Part shown: positions 14,270-22,961 of the stretch, piece by piece
How the letters are laid out: every line of letters begins with the position of its first letter
Position numbering within the stretch: position 1 is the first letter of the stretch
Program-made: the position numbers and the translations under genes
Notes under the pieces: generated by a model
The model's database searches: none
Told to the model about the DNA's origin: nothing
Seen by the model: only the letters and a program-made list of their open reading frames with translations
Source: Faecalicatena_A orotica
GTDB taxonomy: Bacteria; Bacillota; Clostridia; Lachnospirales; Lachnospiraceae
Strand: one strand, 5' to 3'
DNA: 64,000 nucleotides
Assembly: GCF_040545875.1 (NCBI RefSeq)
Contig: NZ_JBEPMR010000022.1

Positions 14270-16558
14270 ATGGTCACTTTAAAAGATGTTGCGAAAGATG
14301 CAGGTGTTTCTATTGCAACCGTATCCTGCTGTCTGAGTGGTTCCAGAAATGTAAAACCCGAAACCCGTGTCAGAATTATGGACTCGATTGAAAAGCTTAA
14401 GTATATCCCCAATTCGTCTGCCAGAAACCTGAAAACGGCTGATTCCAGAAGAATTGGTGTAGTCCTGACGGATATCGATAATTTTTATCACGCAGAAATC
14501 TTCAAAGGAATCTCTGCAGAACTTCAAAGTAAAGGATATCATATTAGTGTTGCATTTTCGAACAATTCTCCCGACATTGAATGTGAAAAGATTGATGATT
14601 TCATCAGCAGCAATGTATCCGGGCTCCTGATCATCACATCCCAGCCCGGGAATCAGGAATTCTTCCTGTCGCGGATGAAGCATTATAATATACCGTCCGT
14701 GTTTATCGAAAGACGTCCCAGAGGAATTGATTCCAGCTTTGCAGGTTTTGATAATGACAGAACCGTATGTTTCCTGACGGAAAAGCTGTTGGAAAAAGGA
14801 TATCGGAACATCGCCCTCTTAAGCGGTGCACAGCATTTTTCCTCTGAATCGGATGCCCTGAACGGCTATATGACCGCCCTCTCTTCCTGCGGCCTTCCCT
14901 ATAATCCTGATATGGTCCAGATTACAAATATGAGCAAAGAGGATGCATTCAAGGCAATGCTGAACCATCCATATTTAGAACAGCTAGATGCTGTTATAGC
15001 CACCTCCGGGACAATCGCCGCCGGTGTTCTGGAAGCTCTTAGCGTACAGGGAATCTGTGTACCGGATGACGTGCAGCTGCTGACTCTGGGGGAAGAATCA
15101 TGGAACCATGCCTCTTCTGCCCCCGGTATGATTCATACAGAGCGGACAGCTTTTACTCTGGGCCGGAAGGCTGCGGAACTGCTGATGAGGCATATAAAGT
15201 CCCCTCTGCTTTTCGAAGAACAGAACGTCATTTTTTCTGATGATATTATACACCGGGAACTGCCCCTTAAAGCCCCCCGCCGCAGAAAAACGGCTCCCTC
15301 TTCCCAAAAGCCCCTTCGGATTCTGATGCCTGATATGGCAACCGCACACTCTGCAAAACTGCTTTCCAGAAATTTTACACTTCAGACACAGATTCCGGTT
15401 GCGATAGACTTTTCGCCCCAGCACCGTCTACTGAAGGAAATCATCACAGATATGGAACGCCCGGAAAGCCGCTATGATATCTATATGTATGATGTCCCCT
15501 GGCTGGAGTACCTTGTTCAAAACGGCTCTATCGCGAATATAACGGACTTTGTAAACGGAGACCAGTTTCAGCGTTCTGCCCTGATTGAGGGAAGCCTGAA
15601 TAATTGCATTTATGAATCAAAGTATTACGGTGTTCCGATTGTCAGCGGCTCACAGATTATGTTCTACCGGAAGGACCTGTTTGAAAACCGGGCCGTTCAG
15701 AAGGCTTTTAAGGAAAATTACCAGATATCGCTGCGTCCTCCGCGCACATGGACCGAGTTCAACGGTATTGCATCTTTCTTTACCAGAAGTTTCAATCCTG
15801 ACTCCCCGACAGAATTCGGGACTTCCGTAGCCGGGATTATCGATGAAGAGTTTGCGCCTGAAATTCTGATCCGGCTATGGGCCTACGGCGGGAAGATCTG
15901 GGATAAATACAACCGTGTATGCCTCAACACCCCGGAAAACGTAAAAGCTCTGCAGAGTATACTGAGTACAATCCGGTTCACTCCGTCCGGCCCATTTGAA
16001 ACCTCTATTAAACAGACTGTAACTGATTTCTGTTCCGGACGGACCGCCATGCTGGTTACCTACACGGAATATGCCAACGAGATCAATAGCAGCATCCGGG
16101 ACCATATCATTGGACGTGCCGGCTATCAGGCACTCCCCGGCAAATCCCCCGCCAGTGTGGGCTGGATTCTGGGATTGAGCCCATGTACCTCCCAGCCGGA
16201 TAAGGCTTTCAGCTTTTTCAGGTGGCTGTATCAGAAAGATATCAGCATCTATATGACGATTTTAGACGGCCAGTCTCCTGCTGTCGCTCCGTACCATAAC
16301 CATGAGCTGCTCAAATTATATCCTTGGCTGGAGCTGACTGAAGAGAGTTTCTCCTATTGCCATAAGCGTACAGGGCCATACAGCAGCAGGTCGCTGATTA
16401 TACCGAGAAACAGGATTGAAAAGATCCTGTGCGATATCGTTAAAGATATCACCAGAAACGGTACAAGTATTGAGAATGCCCTGGAAGCCGCGCAGATAGA
16501 AATGAAGGCACTCTTTCAATCCTATGGCTATCCGAAGCCAATACATTTGCTAACATAA
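14270..16558 (+). CDS. LacI-family regulator fused to an extracellular-type solute-binding domain
   Basis: 762 residues, twice the normal LacI length. Residues 1-55 are a LacI helix-turn-helix (LKDVAKDAGVSIATVSCCLS, then GSRNVKPETR), 58-330 a periplasmic-binding-protein-like effector domain (RRIGVVLTDIDNFYHAEIFK), and about 345-740 a second, family 1 solute-binding domain (PLRILMPDMATAHSAKL, YDIYMYDVPWLEYLV, VPIVSGSQIMFYRKDLFE). There is no signal peptide, so the binding domain should act in the cytoplasm as an extra sensor. GAGGAG precedes the ATG. Divergent from the URO-D gene it probably regulates. Confidence 0.9.
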   Translation: MVTLKDVAKDAGVSIATVSCCLSGSRNVKPETRVRIMDSIEKLKYIPNSSARNLKTADSRRIGVVLTDIDNFYHAEIFKGISAELQSKGYHISVAFSNNSPDIECEKIDDFISSNVSGLLIITSQPGNQEFFLSRMKHYNIPSVFIERRPRGIDSSFAGFDNDRTVCFLTEKLLEKGYRNIALLSGAQHFSSESDALNGYMTALSSCGLPYNPDMVQITNMSKEDAFKAMLNHPYLEQLDAVIATSGTIAAGVLEALSVQGICVPDDVQLLTLGEESWNHASSAPGMIHTERTAFTLGRKAAELLMRHIKSPLLFEEQNVIFSDDIIHRELPLKAPRRRKTAPSSQKPLRILMPDMATAHSAKLLSRNFTLQTQIPVAIDFSPQHRLLKEIITDMERPESRYDIYMYDVPWLEYLVQNGSIANITDFVNGDQFQRSALIEGSLNNCIYESKYYGVPIVSGSQIMFYRKDLFENRAVQKAFKENYQISLRPPRTWTEFNGIASFFTRSFNPDSPTEFGTSVAGIIDEEFAPEILIRLWAYGGKIWDKYNRVCLNTPENVKALQSILSTIRFTPSGPFETSIKQTVTDFCSGRTAMLVTYTEYANEINSSIRDHIIGRAGYQALPGKSPASVGWILGLSPCTSQPDKAFSFFRWLYQKDISIYMTILDGQSPAVAPYHNHELLKLYPWLELTEESFSYCHKRTGPYSSRSLIIPRNRIEKILCDIVKDITRNGTSIENALEAAQIEMKALFQSYGYPKPIHLLT

Positions 16559-16597
16559 AAGACTTTAACAGAAGGCACTTCATTTCCACCATGCCAG

Positions 16598-16634
16598 GTG
16601 TGCCCTTCCCCTTACTCATAGGGGAGTTGCACAC
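16598..16634. other. hairpin between convergent genes
   Basis: GTGTGC ... GCACAC outer arms and CCCCTTACTCATAGGGG inside form an interrupted 10-11 bp stem. No clear T run on either side, so it may be a weak terminator or 3'-end stabiliser for the LacI-fusion gene (stop 40 bases before). Confidence 0.4.
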
Positions 16635-16663
16635 TTTGGCTGCGCTGCGTATGCATCCCACTA

Positions 16664-16957
16664 TCATAATAGCTTCATATACCTCAGAATACGGATCACA
16701 TCCCGCATCCCGGCCAGATATGCCACTGCACTATAATCTACATTCATGGCATCCCTGCAGTCCAGCAGGTCATGTATGATCTTATCCTGTTCTTTTGTAA
16801 GTGTATCCCGCATTGCCATATAAGCTTCTTCCAGTTCAGCCTCTCTTTTACTGTTCTTCTGATATTGGATATCATCCTTCAGTATCTCATATATAGTAGG
16901 CTCCCCAATCGTATCAAATGCTGCCTTTAGCTTTTCATGAAAATCTCCGGTTTCCAT
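16664..16957 (-). CDS. small conserved helical protein, unknown function
   Basis: 97 residues, all-helical by composition, no signal peptide or membrane segment: a charged helical stretch (QYQKNSKREAELEEAYMAMR) followed by DKIIHDLLDCRDAMNVDYSA and a hydrophobic end. The overall pattern resembles small uncharacterised Lachnospiraceae proteins often found near phage or plasmid genes, but I cannot name a family. A strong promoter (TTGTAT-17-TATAAT, 17006-17034) and GGAGGG ribosome site support it as a real gene. Confidence 0.7.
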   Translation of the reverse strand: METGDFHEKLKAAFDTIGEPTIYEILKDDIQYQKNSKREAELEEAYMAMRDTLTKEQDKIIHDLLDCRDAMNVDYSAVAYLAGMRDVIRILRYMKLL

Positions 16958-17005
16958 ATTCCACCCTCCTCTATGAATTCTTCCTTTGTCTTTGTAACAT
17001 ACTTA

Positions 17006-17034
17006 ATTATATAAACAAGAAAAGGAAAATACAA
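17006..17034 (-). promoter_or_regulatory. promoter of the 97-residue protein gene
   Basis: Minus-strand TTGTAT (17029-17034), 17-base spacer, TATAAT (17006-17011). Confidence 0.75.
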
Positions 17035-17059
17035 TAAAGCATTACTTCAATCTGGATTT

Positions 17060-17192
17060 AGTGATCACTATGTGACTTTTTACGTCCAAACCATCGCAAA
17101 AAAGAGTTTTGCTTGCGAAACTCGCGCCTGTGGCGGTTGCATTGCGACATTTACCTTACACGCCGCAGTGCGCATCCCGCCGGATGGGCTTT
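17060..17192. other. GC-rich structured intergenic segment, possible repeat element
   Basis: Part of a 337-base gene-free stretch (16958-17294). It is far more GC-rich than its AT-rich surroundings and carries nested short dyads: AGTGATCACT (17060-17069), CGCAA...TTGCG (about 17096-17118), AGTTT...AAACT around GCTTGC, and CATCC..GGATG near its right end. No frame is open. It joins directly to the second copy of the 36-base hairpin repeat. I suspect a dispersed intergenic element but only one full copy is in the window. Confidence 0.4.
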
Positions 17193-17228
17193 TTATTTCA
17201 TAGGACGTACTCTCCTCATATGAAATAA
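17193..17228. repeat. 36-base hairpin repeat, copy 2
   Basis: Same arms TTATTTCATA / TATGAAATAA as at 3981-4016; the interior differs at two positions (CTCTCCTCA against CTTTCCTCG). Again placed 3' of a terminator that ends a minus-strand operon. Confidence 0.7.
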
Positions 17229-17230
17229 GT

Positions 17231-17275
17231 AAAAAAATCCGATACTGCAGTTTGAACATGCAGCATCGGATTTTT
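17231..17275 (-). terminator. terminator of the trk operon
   Basis: AATCCGAT (17237-17244) pairs with ATCGGATT (17265-17272), with an inner CTGCA/TGCAG pairing; minus-strand transcript ends TTTTTTT. The plus strand also ends in TTTTT, so it may work both ways. Confidence 0.85.
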
Positions 17276-17294
17276 CATTTTATCCCTACTTCTT

Positions 17295-18977
17295 TTACTC
17301 TGTTCCGGCGTCGGTTTCTCCTCCGTCTCCGTCGTTTGTTTCTGCACCGGCTTTTGTCTCTGTACCTGCCTTCTCTTTGCCATTCAGAGAGAGAACGGTA
17401 TTGCTGTCCCCACCCTCCTTATATTCAATCGTTACTTCGTCACCAACATCATATTTAATGATGTCGATGAAGTCTACGACTGATACATCATATATATCGT
17501 CCGACCCTTCCAGCATGATATAGTAATGGGAATTTCCGTCGATTACCCCCTGGGCGATCTTCGTGATTTTCGCCGTCATAGTCTCAATCTCACGGGTGTC
17601 TTTTTCAACTTCCTTGATTCCGTTGTCATACATCAGTTTAGTGTATGCCTCTTCACATGCGCTGACCGTATCACCGATTGCTACGATCTGATATTTCTGG
17701 ACATTGACCATTGCATATTTCTTTACGAGTCCGGCATCGTCCTTCAGGGCTATAAAATAGGTCGGTTCCCCTGAAATATTCAGAAGCAGCGGGAATGTCG
17801 CCACGTATTTCAGGTTCTGCACCTGGCCTTCGGCGGATGACATCGCGGAATCTTCCGTCGCACCTTCCACTTCATAGAACTTTGTTTCCATTGTACGCTG
17901 GTTCATGAGCACGAAACCAACGTTAGACTGGTCACCGCTGACAGATGTGACACCTGTATATACCCATACATCATCATCTATCGCGAGGTAATTATAGCCT
18001 GTCGTTGTCTTCAGGCAGTCTTTCTGGCCAAGAATACTGTTAAAATAACCATGCTTCAGACTTCCATAATAATCATATAATTCTACAAGCAGGTCCGCGG
18101 AAAATGCCCTGTCTATCCATTCCGGCGCATCTTCAATGCTGTAATCTGTCGTTTCCCCTGTTACAGCGTTACACAATACCACCCTGCCGATCGTTGTTCC
18201 CCCGAACAGCCCGATGTTAAACTTCTTTACAGGGCAGACCCAGTATGGGACACCATCATCATCGATTTCAAAACTCAGGTCATTGAAAATATACGTGGGA
18301 TACTTAAATCTCAGGTGACGGTAGATATTTCTGTTAAAGTGGTCACTTGTCGTGTATTTCATGCCCTCTTTCAGTTTAACCAGCTCCGTATTCTGGGTAG
18401 CCATGTCAATCTTAATATAGGCAGGAATCCCTTCCTTCTGGTTCGTCAGCCATTTAATCAGGTTCGCATAGCGCAGTGGTGAGACACGCACCGGCTGGTT
18501 CTGATAGTTAATCTGACTGTACAGTTCATCTACCTCAAACTGTGAAACCATATCTACCATACTTCCCATCTTACGGTTTCCTAAGATTGCTGCAGAATCC
18601 CTGTCCAGAAGCGGAATCTGGTCGAAAGACAGTTCCTCGATATCCTTTGTGAATTCCCCGTCTTTTACGGTCAAAAGCTTCTGGTATTTCTTTGCGTTTA
18701 CAATCGGAGAAGACAACAGGGAACCAATAAGGTAAGCCGCAATTACGAGAATCAGCAGTCCCCCTATTGCCTTGAGTCCTTTTGATTCCTTAAACGTGTA
18801 CCTCGTCAGCCTTTTTCTTCTGACAAAGATCAAAATAATTACGATGATCAATACGATCAGAAACATCCAGAAGTCGGATGAATGGATATTAATTGCGGGC
18901 AGCGCCACATAATAGTAAATCGCCGCAAGCAGAATAATGCCGACAACCGCCAAAAGTTTCATTTTTCCTTTTTTCAT
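17295..18977 (-). CDS. membrane protein with large extracytoplasmic domain, co-transcribed with trkAH
   Basis: 560 residues. Three hydrophobic helices at the N-terminus (about 7-27, 35-52, 70-90), then roughly 430 residues predicted outside the membrane with repeated beta-rich, Tyr-rich blocks (RHLRFKYPTYIFNDLSFEID, GYNYLAIDDDVWVYTGVTSV), and a short acidic, Ala/Gly/Thr-rich tail. No catalytic motif recognised. It is the third gene after trkA and trkH, so a role linked to potassium or osmotic homeostasis is possible but unproven. Confidence 0.8.
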   Translation of the reverse strand: MKKGKMKLLAVVGIILLAAIYYYVALPAINIHSSDFWMFLIVLIIVIILIFVRRKRLTRYTFKESKGLKAIGGLLILVIAAYLIGSLLSSPIVNAKKYQKLLTVKDGEFTKDIEELSFDQIPLLDRDSAAILGNRKMGSMVDMVSQFEVDELYSQINYQNQPVRVSPLRYANLIKWLTNQKEGIPAYIKIDMATQNTELVKLKEGMKYTTSDHFNRNIYRHLRFKYPTYIFNDLSFEIDDDGVPYWVCPVKKFNIGLFGGTTIGRVVLCNAVTGETTDYSIEDAPEWIDRAFSADLLVELYDYYGSLKHGYFNSILGQKDCLKTTTGYNYLAIDDDVWVYTGVTSVSGDQSNVGFVLMNQRTMETKFYEVEGATEDSAMSSAEGQVQNLKYVATFPLLLNISGEPTYFIALKDDAGLVKKYAMVNVQKYQIVAIGDTVSACEEAYTKLMYDNGIKEVEKDTREIETMTAKITKIAQGVIDGNSHYYIMLEGSDDIYDVSVVDFIDIIKYDVGDEVTIEYKEGGDSNTVLSLNGKEKAGTETKAGAETNDGDGGETDAGTE

Positions 18978-19044
18978 ACTTTTTCCTTTCTGCCTATCCT
19001 GTTAGTGCCAATGTTCTGAAATACTTTCTTCCCCAATGAATCCC

Positions 19045-20490
19045 CTAAAACCGTCTACGCCACAAATCCGGAGATAGCAGGAGGAGATATGGGAATATCT
19101 CCAGTCTTCCTACAAGCATGTCAAGACAGAATACAATCTTGGACAATGCTGAGAAGTCATAGAAGTTTTCCACGGGTCCTATCTGGGAAAGACCCGGTCC
19201 GACGTTATTCAGAGTCGTAAGTACGGCACTAAATGTAGTCGTAAAATCATAATTATTGAATGCAACGAGGAAAACAGACCCCATTAAGATCAGGATGTAA
19301 CATATAAAATAAATATATACGCTATGCATCGTATCTCTGCTGATTTTTCTCCCGTTAATCTGTACGATTGTCACCGACTTCGGGTGCAGCATCCGCCTGA
19401 TCTCCTGTTTTACACTCTTAAACATGATTAGCAGACGTGATATTTTAATACCGCCTCCGGTCGACCCTGCACATGCACCGATCACCATCAGCCCCAGTAT
19501 AATAACCTTTGACAGCTCGGGCCACAGGTCAAAATTGGCTGTACAGAATCCCGTCGTTGTGATAATAGCCGCAACCTGAAAGGATGCATATCTGAATGCA
19601 TGTAAAATGTTCCCATACATCCCCACTATATTCAGCGTGATAAAAATAATCGAACCTGCAATAATTCCTAAGTAAGCATGGAGTTCTTCATTTTTTAATA
19701 CAGTCTTCCACTCCTTCAGGCGAAGCAGGAAATACAGGTTAAAGTTCACTCCGAATAATATCATGAATACCGTAATCACACCGTCAATATATGCACTGTC
19801 ATAAAACGCGATACTGCTGTTCTTATTGGAGAATCCGCCGGTACCCGCTGTACTGAATGCATGAATCAGAGCATCGTAGAAACTCATTCCACCAAACAGA
19901 AGGAACACCACCTCGGCCGCCGTCAGTACAAAATACATCGAATAGAGTATCTTCGCTGTACTTCTGGCCTTGGGAACAAGCTTGTCAGCTTCCGGCCCCG
20001 GAACTTCGGCACGCATCAGGTGCATCGAGTTCTCGTCATCCAGAGAAGTCAGCATCATAACAAATACAAGTACTCCCATGCCGCCAATCCAGTGTGTCAG
20101 GCTCCTCCAGAAAAGCATCCCCTTCGGCAGAATTTCGATATCTGTGAGTATGGTAGATCCCGTCGTCGTAAAGCCGGAAACAGTCTCGAAAAACGCATTC
20201 AGGTAATTCGGTATACTTCCTGAAAGGAAAAATGGCAGCGCACCGAACAGGGACCACAGTATCCATGCAGAGCCTACGATCACAAGACCTTCTTTCCCGT
20301 AAATTGTCTTATTTTCCGGCACCTTCCTGCCAAAAGCAAGAAAGATTATGAAAAGAACTACACTCACTACTAAAAAAGTCAATCCACTTTTTTCACCATA
20401 TAAAAATGCAGCCATAGCCGGAATCAAAAGAAGCGCCCCTTCGACCCCCAGCATTTTACTTATGATAAAAACCGTCATCTTATAATTCAT
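19045..20490 (-). CDS. trkH: TrkH-type potassium uptake channel subunit
   Basis: 481 residues, four M1-P-M2 repeats of the Trk/Ktr superfamily. Selectivity-filter-like segments include SGFTTTGSTI, STAGTGGFSNKN, TTTGFCTANF and LNNVGPGLSQIG, each centred on the conserved glycine. It forms the membrane pore for K+ entry and is gated by TrkA on the cytoplasmic side. Encoded 11 bases after trkA on the same strand, so the two are one transcript. No missing repeat; length is normal. Confidence 0.95.
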   Translation of the reverse strand: MNYKMTVFIISKMLGVEGALLLIPAMAAFLYGEKSGLTFLVVSVVLFIIFLAFGRKVPENKTIYGKEGLVIVGSAWILWSLFGALPFFLSGSIPNYLNAFFETVSGFTTTGSTILTDIEILPKGMLFWRSLTHWIGGMGVLVFVMMLTSLDDENSMHLMRAEVPGPEADKLVPKARSTAKILYSMYFVLTAAEVVFLLFGGMSFYDALIHAFSTAGTGGFSNKNSSIAFYDSAYIDGVITVFMILFGVNFNLYFLLRLKEWKTVLKNEELHAYLGIIAGSIIFITLNIVGMYGNILHAFRYASFQVAAIITTTGFCTANFDLWPELSKVIILGLMVIGACAGSTGGGIKISRLLIMFKSVKQEIRRMLHPKSVTIVQINGRKISRDTMHSVYIYFICYILILMGSVFLVAFNNYDFTTTFSAVLTTLNNVGPGLSQIGPVENFYDFSALSKIVFCLDMLVGRLEIFPYLLLLSPDLWRRRF

Positions 20491-20500
20491 CAGTCTGCAC

Positions 20501-21859
20501 CTACATTAAGATATCCTGGATATCCTGGATCTGCTTTTCCATCGTTATGATAATGACACTGTCCCCAACCTTGATACAGTCATCGCCATTCGGAATAATA
20601 ATCTTGCGCTTTCTTGCGATACCTGCAATCAGGTTGTTCGGCTTTAAGGATAAATCCTTTAAAGGCTTATTTGTATACTTAGTTTCTGATTTTACAATAA
20701 ATTCAAGTGCCTCTACTTTTCCGTCCACCAGCTGGTACATTGTCTCTACATTTGCACTTCCCTGGGAATTCCGGCGTGCACGCACATAACTCATGATTGC
20801 ATCTGCCGTTGCCGTCTTCGCGGAAACGATACTGTCAATCCCAAATTCCTCGATCATCCTCGCCCTGCGGTCCTCATTGACCTTGACAATGATCTTGGAC
20901 ACTCCCTGACTCTTTGCAAACAGGGACATGATAATGTTCTCTTCGTCCATTCCTGTCAGGGCTATCAGTGCGTCCGCATCCTGGATTCCTTCCTCCATAA
21001 GCAGGTCATGGTCTGACGCATCACCGTTGATGATAGTCGCCTTTGGAAGAAGCTCGCAGAGATTCTCGCACTTCTCTTCTTCTTTCTCGATAATCTTGAT
21101 CTGCATCCCCAGTTTGCAGAGCTGGGTGGCAAGGTAATAGCTGACACGTCCGCCGCCGCATATGATGACCTTACGGATCTTCTCCCGCTTCTTGCCGAGC
21201 AGTTTAAAGAACAATTCAATATCTACATGGGATGCTGCCACATGGAGGCGGTCTCCTGAACGCAGAATATATTCACCGTCCGGAATCACCACATTATCGC
21301 CGCGCTCTACAGCGCACACAAGTATCTTGATCTGGAACTTGTTGTACATCTCCGCAAGGGACATGCCTGCCAGCATGCTGTTCTGGGAAAGCGGAAATTC
21401 AATGAGCTCTACTCTTCCTTTTACAAATGTCTCTATCTTGCTTGCATCCGGAAACAGTAAAAGACGGGCAATCTCTCCTGCCACTGCCAGTTCAGGATTT
21501 ACTGCCATGCTCAGGTGCAGGTCCTCCTTTAAAATATCAATCTGTTGATAATAAATCGGATTACGCACCCTGGCAATCGTGTGCCTGGCCCCGAGCCTTC
21601 TTGCAATGAGACAGCTTAACATATTGCACTCATCCGTAGATGTGCATGCGATAACCAGGTCCGCATGCGGTACATCTGCCTCCTTCTGTACTGCTACACT
21701 TCCCCCATCGCCGGTCACACAGAAAATATCAAGCCGGTCAATAGCAGCACGCAATTTCTTTTCATTGCTGTCGATCATTACAATATCGTAATTCTCTGCG
21801 GAGAGCTGTTTTGCCAGCTTATAGCCGACTTTACCGTCTCCAATGATGACTATCTTCAT
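20501..21859 (-). CDS. trkA: Trk potassium transporter regulatory subunit TrkA
   Basis: 452 residues, two RCK units in tandem. Each has a Rossmann NAD-binding start (MKIVIIGDGKVGYKLAKQL at 1 and KVIICGGGRVSYYLATQL near 224) and a small C-terminal RCK_C domain (about 135-215 and 365-450). It binds nucleotide in the cytoplasm and gates TrkH. First gene of the operon; promoter TTGTAT-17-TATAAT lies at 21944-21972. I saw no ydaO-type c-di-AMP riboswitch in the leader, only a short hairpin. Confidence 0.95.
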   Translation of the reverse strand: MKIVIIGDGKVGYKLAKQLSAENYDIVMIDSNEKKLRAAIDRLDIFCVTGDGGSVAVQKEADVPHADLVIACTSTDECNMLSCLIARRLGARHTIARVRNPIYYQQIDILKEDLHLSMAVNPELAVAGEIARLLLFPDASKIETFVKGRVELIEFPLSQNSMLAGMSLAEMYNKFQIKILVCAVERGDNVVIPDGEYILRSGDRLHVAASHVDIELFFKLLGKKREKIRKVIICGGGRVSYYLATQLCKLGMQIKIIEKEEEKCENLCELLPKATIINGDASDHDLLMEEGIQDADALIALTGMDEENIIMSLFAKSQGVSKIIVKVNEDRRARMIEEFGIDSIVSAKTATADAIMSYVRARRNSQGSANVETMYQLVDGKVEALEFIVKSETKYTNKPLKDLSLKPNNLIAGIARKRKIIIPNGDDCIKVGDSVIIITMEKQIQDIQDILM

Positions 21860-21883
21860 TTGTCTACCCTCAACTTCATTCTT

Positions 21884-21972
21884 ATACCTTATTGAATCTT
21901 TCTATAAGGTATGTAATCGCTATTTTTCCATAATGGCAGAGCAATTATAGCACTTTTGAATCGTAAATACAA
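21884..21972 (-). promoter_or_regulatory. trk operon promoter and leader hairpin
   Basis: Minus-strand TTGTAT (21967-21972), 17-base spacer, TATAAT (21944-21949). In the leader ATACCTTAT (21884-21892) and ATAAGGTAT (21904-21912) form a 9-bp stem about 25-50 bases before the ATG. Confidence 0.7.
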
Positions 21973-22023
21973 TCGTTTTGCAGATTTCTTAATAAATATT
22001 AAACCGGGTCTGCGAAAGGGATA

Positions 22024-22050
22024 AAATAAGCCGGCCAGCGGCCGGCTTAT
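22024..22050 (-). terminator. terminator of the radical SAM/URO-D/CobW operon
   Basis: AAGCCGGCC and GGCCGGCTT around AGC (22028-22048), then TTATTTTAT on the minus strand. The stem begins inside the CobW stop codon. Confidence 0.8.
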
Positions 22051-22961
22051 TTTATGATTTCAGCGATGTCAGGATACCATTCCATTGCCTTTTTAATGGC
22101 TCTTTTCGTGGGCAGCCCATTGCCTGAAAGAACGACCAGATCGTTTGTCACTCCTAAACTGCCTTTGAATACTTCTGCATGGAACATTTCCCCGGTGCAG
22201 CTGATCAGGTAACAGCCCTCCTGAAGTTCTATGATTCCTTTCACACGGTACGTGTCAATTAAGAACATTTCCAGAAATTTCTGCAGCGTATATAGTGTCT
22301 GGTTCTCTTTAATGTGCAGCAGGTATTTACGCAGAGTGATATCCGCACTTTGCATCAGGTCCGCATCTTCCCCACGGGCCTCTGACATGCGGTCGAGCCA
22401 TTCTTTCTTTATACGGCCGAACGTAGTCTCGTAGACAGGGACATCCGGCCGGTGGTTACGGATTGTTTTTCTGATATCTGCGACAGTTTCCGGCGTGGCA
22501 AGGTCTGTCTTATTGATCAGGACCATATCGCTGACTGCTATCTGCTTTTTTACCACGACCGCCGTCCCATACACTTTAAGGAACTGCTTTGCATCAATCA
22601 GGCAGATGCTCCCCATGTATTCGGCAGACTCGAATTTTCCTTCCTGATCCAGGATTTTTCTTACGTTTGTCGGGTTGGAAAGGCCCGATGCTTCTATTAT
22701 AATAACATCAGGCTGCCTGACGAGTGCCTTTTCGAGCACTTCTTCAAATTTATCCAATCTGCACGAACAGAAGATCGAACCATTATTGATCTCATCCAGA
22801 ACCATACCGAGCTCATCCAGAATTCTGCCGTCAACTCCTTCTTTTCCGAATTCATTTACAATCAGGTGAATGCGTTCCCCTGAAAATTCCTTTATAAAGT
22901 TTTTCAGAAAAGTAGTTTTACCGGCTCCTAAGAAGCCGGTAATTAAATACAGTCTGCTCAT
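22047..22961 (-). CDS. CobW/COG0523-family GTPase (putative metallochaperone)
   Basis: 304 residues. G1 GFLGAGKTTF at 9-18, G4 NKTD near residue 148, and between them SIFCSCR (C65, C67), the site of the family's CxCC metal-binding motif, here reduced to CxC. A C-terminal CobW_C-like domain follows. COG0523 proteins use GTP to insert or deliver metals, often Zn or Co. It overlaps the URO-D/thioredoxin gene by one base (TAATG), so they are co-translated; this points to metal loading of that protein as its task. Confidence 0.88.
   Translation of the reverse strand: MSRLYLITGFLGAGKTTFLKNFIKEFSGERIHLIVNEFGKEGVDGRILDELGMVLDEINNGSIFCSCRLDKFEEVLEKALVRQPDVIIIEASGLSNPTNVRKILDQEGKFESAEYMGSICLIDAKQFLKVYGTAVVVKKQIAVSDMVLINKTDLATPETVADIRKTIRNHRPDVPVYETTFGRIKKEWLDRMSEARGEDADLMQSADITLRKYLLHIKENQTLYTLQKFLEMFLIDTYRVKGIIELQEGCYLISCTGEMFHAEVFKGSLGVTNDLVVLSGNGLPTKRAIKKAMEWYPDIAEIIK

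Noticed and set aside
21860..22020. ydaO c-di-AMP riboswitch before trkA
   Set aside because: Leader is under 100 bases and holds only one short hairpin.
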